A stretch of 64,000 nucleotides of DNA from Methanofollis formosanus (GTDB taxonomy: Archaea; Halobacteriota; Methanomicrobia; Methanomicrobiales; Methanofollaceae). Position numbers and translations under genes: made by a program. Positions 60,238 to 64,000 of this stretch are shown one piece after another. Location of the stretch: positions 620,001 to 684,000 of the forward strand of contig NZ_CP037968.1 in assembly GCF_019633745.1 (NCBI RefSeq). The letters run 5' to 3'. Under the pieces are notes generated by a model. That model saw only the letters and a list, made by a program, of their open reading frames with translations, had not been told where the DNA came from and searched no databases. Within the stretch, counting starts at the first letter, position 1; every line of letters begins with the position of its first letter.

Positions 60238-61001
60238 CAGATCAGCCTGACCTGCCCGGTCGAGGGCATGTAACACTCGCCCTCGGCCATCAACGCCTCG
60301 ATCGCCGCCTCGGCCTCGGCCTGCCCGATGCCCCGCTCCCCGGCCGCCGCGACCAGGTCGGCCTCTGCCGCACGCCGGCCCGGCGCCTCTTCGAGCAGCG
60401 AGATGACGAGGGCGCGGGCGTCGAGGGGCGCCGCCCCCGTCCCGTCGCCCTCGTGCACACTTTCGAGAGCGTCCTTCACCATCTGCAGGAGTTCGGCGAG
60501 CACGTCGGGCGTCAGGGCATAGCGTTCGACCGCGGCGAGCGCGTCGGGGTCGGCGCCCTCATCGGAGAGAACGGCCAGCACCGCCTCGGCCCTGGAGAGC
60601 GTGAGGTCCGCGGTCCGCAGCACCCAGGTATCGCGCACCTGCCGGGCGGCCAGCACCACGGTCTCGGGCACCAGCGACGGCCCGCCCTCGTCGGGCACCG
60701 GTCTCCCGGTCACCGCCACGAAGGCCGGGACCTCCATCGCCTGCAGGGCGGCCGCCGCCTCGCTCTCCCGCCACCCGGCAGAGAGGAGCAGTGTTCCCGT
60801 CGGGTCGGCCACCCTGGCACAGACCCGCCCCTCCCCGGTCCAGACGGCAGTGAGGGCCCCGGCAAAGAAGACCCGCCGCCCACACGCACCGGTCGGAGAG
60901 AGGAAAGTACCGCCCTCGAAAAACCGCGTCCTCGCGAGTTCTCCGGCGAAGAGACGCACGGCCGGCTCGAGCCCGCCAGACGGTCCGCTCCGCTCATTCA
61001 T
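60237..61001 (-). CDS. RPA-associated OB-fold protein (COG3390-like)
   Basis: 254-residue protein resembling the RPA-associated proteins (RPAP) of euryarchaea. An N-terminal OB-fold region (about 16-130: RLFAGELARTRFFEGGTF, RVFFAGALTAVWTGEG, RVADPTGTLLLSAGW) would bind RPA or single-stranded DNA. A C-terminal winged-helix region (about 195-254) ends GECYMPSTGQVRLI. In haloarchaea such genes sit with rpa and a phosphoesterase gene. No RPA large subunit is next to it here. It is divergent from RFC with 78 bases between starts. Confidence 0.75.
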   Translation of the reverse strand: MNERSGPSGGLEPAVRLFAGELARTRFFEGGTFLSPTGACGRRVFFAGALTAVWTGEGRVCARVADPTGTLLLSAGWRESEAAAALQAMEVPAFVAVTGRPVPDEGGPSLVPETVVLAARQVRDTWVLRTADLTLSRAEAVLAVLSDEGADPDALAAVERYALTPDVLAELLQMVKDALESVHEGDGTGAAPLDARALVISLLEEAPGRRAAEADLVAAAGERGIGQAEAEAAIEALMAEGECYMPSTGQVRLI

Positions 61002-61079
61002 GGAATGATCGTGTACCCCCTCCGGTAATAAAGATCAGGATGAGAGCATTATTCTTGGGGCGGAGACAATGACACTGTA
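61002..61079. promoter_or_regulatory. Divergent promoter region between the RPA-associated and RFC genes
   Basis: A 78-base gap. GGTAATAAAGATC (61024-61036) could serve as a TATA element for RFC (about 45 bases upstream of its ATG), and its complement for the minus-strand gene. GGCGGAG at 61060-61066 may help ribosome binding to the RFC start. Confidence 0.4.
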
Positions 61080-62048
61080 ATGGAGGGCAACAGCACCATC
61101 TGGATCGAGAAGTACCGTCCGCAGACGCTCGCCGATATGGTGGGCCAGGCGGAGATTGTCGAGCGGTTGAGGTCGTACGTCAGGAGCGGCGACCTGCCTC
61201 ACCTGCTCTTCACCGGTCCGGCCGGGGTCGGCAAGACCACGGCGGCGGTGGCCCTCGCAAAGGAGTTCTTCGGCGAGACCTGGCAGATGAACTTCCGGGA
61301 ACTGAACGCCTCCGACGAGCGGGGGATCGACGTCGTGCGCAACCAGATCAAACAGTTTGCCAGGACCTCCCCCCTCGGCGGCGCGACCTTCAAGATCCTC
61401 TTCCTGGACGAGGCCGACGCCCTCACCACCGACGCCCAGGCGGCGCTGCGGCGGACCATGGAGAACTACGCGATGACCTGCCGGTTCATCCTCTCCTGCA
61501 ACTATTCTTCCAAGATCATCGACCCCATCCAGAGCAGGTGCGCCATCTACCGGTTCAAACCCCTGGACGGGGGCGCCGTCGCCGAGCAGGTGCGGCGGGT
61601 CGCGGAGACCGAGGGGATCGAGATCACCGAAGGAGCGGTCCTCGCGATCACGGAGATCGCCGAAGGCGACATGAGAAAGGCGCTCAACGCCCTGCAGGGC
61701 GCGGCGATCCTCTCCACCGCGATCGACGAGACGATGGTCTACGAGACCACCTCCACCGCCCGCCCCGAGGAGATCGCCGAACTCCTCGACCTCTCGATGA
61801 CCGGCGACTTCGCCGGGGCACAGGGCGCGCTCAGGTACCTGATGCGCGACCGCGGGATCGCCCCCAACGAGGTGATCAACCAGTGTTTCAAGGCTGTCGT
61901 CAGGGGCGAGATGCCGACCGCCCTTAAGGTCGCCTACATCGACCACCTCGGCGAGGCCGACTTCAGGATCTCCGAAGGGGCCGACGCCGAGATCCAGATG
62001 GAAGCCCTCGTCGCCCTCTTCGTCCTCTCGGCGCAGAAACAGGCGTAA
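61080..62048 (+). CDS. rfcS: Replication factor C small subunit
   Basis: 322-residue AAA+ clamp-loader subunit that, with RFC-L, opens the PCNA ring at primer ends. It has RFC boxes [16 protein letters not shown], Walker A GPAGVGKT (46-53), Walker B LFLDEAD (107-113), sensor 1 [11 protein letters not shown], the SRC arginine-finger motif (152-154) and LNALQG sensor 2. Length is standard and no intein is present. MCM follows after 49 bases on the same strand, so the two replication genes are probably co-transcribed. Confidence 0.95.
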   Translation: MEGNSTIWIEKYRPQTLADMVGQAEIVERLRSYVRSGDLPHLLFTGPAGVGKTTAAVALAKEFFGETWQMNFRELNASDERGIDVVRNQIKQFARTSPLGGATFKILFLDEADALTTDAQAALRRTMENYAMTCRFILSCNYSSKIIDPIQSRCAIYRFKPLDGGAVAEQVRRVAETEGIEITEGAVLAITEIAEGDMRKALNALQGAAILSTAIDETMVYETTSTARPEEIAELLDLSMTGDFAGAQGALRYLMRDRGIAPNEVINQCFKAVVRGEMPTALKVAYIDHLGEADFRISEGADAEIQMEALVALFVLSAQKQA

Positions 62049-62097
62049 AGAGGTGCACGACCCACTCCCCCACCACCGAGGAGGTACATGGCAGACA

Positions 62098-64000
62098 GAG
62101 AGTATGCAGACGTGACCGACGTCGTCGCCGACTGGGAGAAGTTCCTCAAGCGACAGTACAACAAGAAAGAGCGGGTCGAACTCGCCAAGGAGTTCCCGCA
62201 CAAGCGGTCCCTCTACATCGACTACCGGAACCTCGAGGCCTTCGGGCGGCGGGGCCTGGCCCTCGCCGACCAGCTCGTCGAGAAGCCCGAGAAGGTGATG
62301 GCCGACGTCAAGGACGCCCTGGTCAGACTCGGGATCATCGGGGAGAAGGACCGCCGGCGAGTCCATATCAGGTTCACCAACCTGACCAGGAAGACGAAGA
62401 TCCGGGACATCAGGTCCAACCAGATCAACACCTTCGTCGCCGTCGAGGGGATCCTCAGGAAGACCACCGAGGTGAGGCCCAGGATCACCGCCGCGGTCTT
62501 CAAGTGCCTGGAGTGCGGGACGATCACGCCCCCCTACCCGCAGAGTTATGGGAAATACCAGGAGCCCTTCCGGGTCTGCGCCCAGTGCCAGAAGAAGACG
62601 CCCCTCGAACTCGTCCCCGAACACTCCACCTTCGTCGACGCCCAGAAACTCAGGATCCAGGAATCGCCTGAGGGCCTGCGGGGCGGCGAACAGCCCCAGA
62701 CCATCGATATCGACGTCACCGACGACCTCACGGGCTCGTCGGCGCCCGGCGACCGCGTGGTGATCAACGGGATCCTCCGTTCGTTCCAGCGGGTGAACGG
62801 CGGGACCAAGTCCACGCTCTTCGATATCTATGTCGAGTGCAACGCCATCGAGGTGGCCGAGAAGGAGTTCGAGGAGGTGAACATCTCAGAGGAGGACGAG
62901 GCCGAGATCCATGAACTCTCGCAGGACGATAAGATCTACTCCAAGATCGCCCGCTCCATCGCCCCGACGATCTACGGCAACACCGACGTGAAGGAGGCGG
63001 TCGCCCTCCAGCTCTTCGGCGGGATCCCCAAGGAGATGCCTGACGGTTCGCACCTCCGCGGCGACATCCACATGCTCCTGGTCGGCGACCCGGGGATCGC
63101 CAAGTCCCAGCTCCTCCGCTATATCGTGCAGCTCTCCCCGCGCGGGATCTACACCTCCGGCAAGTCCTCCACCTCGGCCGGGCTGACGGCGACGGCGGTC
63201 AAAGACGAGTTCGGCGACGGCAGATGGACCCTTGAGGCCGGGGCACTGGTCCTCGCGGACATGGGTATGGCGGCCGTCGACGAACTGGACAAGATGGACA
63301 AAGAGGACCGGAGCGCGTTGCACGAGGCGATGGAACAGCAGACGGTATCCATCGCCAAGGCCGGGATCACCGCGACGTTGAAGTCGCGCTGCGCTCTGCT
63401 GGGTGCGGCGAACCCGAAGATGGGTCGCTTCGACGAGTACGCCCCCATCGCCGAGCAGATCAACATGCCGCCCTCCCTCCTCTCGCGTTTCGACCTCATC
63501 TTCATCATGACCGACAAACCCGACTCGGCGCGGGACATGGCCATCGCCGAGCACATCCTCAAATCCCACTCGGTCGGCGAACTGATCGAGAAGAAGAAGC
63601 GAATGCCGGTCGAAGGGGTGGACGACGCCTACATCGAGCAGCAGCTCAAACCGGTCACTCCCGACATCGACCCGCTCCTCTTCAGGAAGTACATCGCGTA
63701 CGCCAAGCGGACCTGTTTCCCGACGATCGTTCCCGAGGCGAAGGAGGCGCTGCGTGACTACTATCTCAAACTCAGGGACCTCGCCGACACCAACAAACCG
63801 GTGCCGGTGACGGCGCGACAGCTCGAAGCGCTGGTCAGACTGGGCGAGGCGAGCGCACGGATCCGGCTCTCCCAGACGGTCGACATCGAGGACGCCAAGC
63901 GCGTCATCAAGATCGTCGACACCTGCCTGCGGCAGGTGGCCTACGACGCCGAGTCCGGCACCTTCGACATCGACAAGTGGACGACCGGGATCTCGAAGCA
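62098..64000 (+). CDS. mcm: Minichromosome maintenance (MCM) helicase, 3'-truncated
   Basis: Replicative hexameric DNA helicase. The frame starts MADREYADVT after GAGGAGGTAC and stays open to the window's end (634 codons). A four-cysteine zinc site is at Cys140, Cys143, Cys164 and Cys167. The OB-fold N-terminal region is followed by the AAA+ core with Walker A GDPGIAKS (333-340), Walker B MAAVDELDKM, sensor 1 LGAANPKMGRF, and the arginine finger SRFDLIF. The C-terminal winged helix lies beyond the window. No intein is visible. Confidence 0.95.

Overview
The window is archaeal and most likely from a methanogen of the order Methanomicrobiales (Methanofollis/Methanoculleus-like). The evidence is an F420 gamma-glutamyl ligase (CofE), a one-helix Sec61-beta, a proteasome beta subunit followed by the archaeal CPSF-type RNase, a TATA-binding protein, RFC small subunit, MCM, Lhr helicase, and TATA boxes placed for leaderless transcripts. 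The core is GC-rich, with mostly C-ending codons. The species cannot be fixed from this sequence.

Layout. 1-13.7 kb is chromosomal core: cofE (5' truncated), sec61-beta, an amidohydrolase, a universal stress protein, a four-CBS protein, psmB, aCPSF1, an MFS carrier, RNase III, an aldehyde dehydrogenase, a DUF234-type ATPase and a divergent S-adenosylmethionine decarboxylase. 14.5-42.6 kb is a surface-polysaccharide or N-glycan island. A plus-strand five-gene operon (14574-20197) makes nucleotide sugars: aminotransferase, Gfo/Idh oxidoreductase, two nucleotide-sugar dehydrogenases and an epimerase. A Wzx-like flippase follows. A long minus-strand operon (42566 down to 29361) encodes a DPM-like GT2, a WecB-like 2-epimerase, the complete CapE/CapF/CapG set for UDP-N-acetyl-L-fucosamine, four more glycosyltransferases, a methyltransferase and a large DUF2206-type membrane protein. 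Between the two arms (about 20.2-36 kb) the DNA is AT-rich and full of transposon debris, so this part looks imported. 43.1-55 kb holds an M1 aminopeptidase, a secreted metzincin-like protease, a HAMP/roadblock four-gene operon, an RND-type MMPL transporter and a lipoprotein. 55.9-64 kb is an information-processing block: tRNA-Leu(CAG), TBP, an operon of RPA-associated protein, metallophosphoesterase and Lhr helicase, and divergently RFC small subunit and MCM (3' truncated).

The intergenic regions stand out. Nearly every gap above 300 bases is filled with a mosaic of dispersed repeats. One module carries GGCYYTGTAGAAT at its end, the same terminal sequence as an intact IS5-type insertion sequence in the window (22014-23021, with a perfect 8-bp target duplication). 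Others are GC-rich palindromes around CCGGGGGG/CCCCCCGG, or pairs of GCCTTCCC...GGGAAGGC. The pattern is that of a non-autonomous (MITE-like) element family mobilised by an IS5-type transposase. Some copies have altered protein ends: the C-termini of a flippase and a glycosyltransferase, and an apparent false N-terminus on a methyltransferase. A 203-bp copy occurs twice in inverted orientation, flanking a glycosyltransferase gene like a composite transposon.

I found no CRISPR array, no rRNA and no defence island that I could recognise. The best candidates for undescribed biology are the repeat family with its host-gene fusions, the HAMP/roadblock operon, and the RPA-associated protein/phosphoesterase/Lhr operon.
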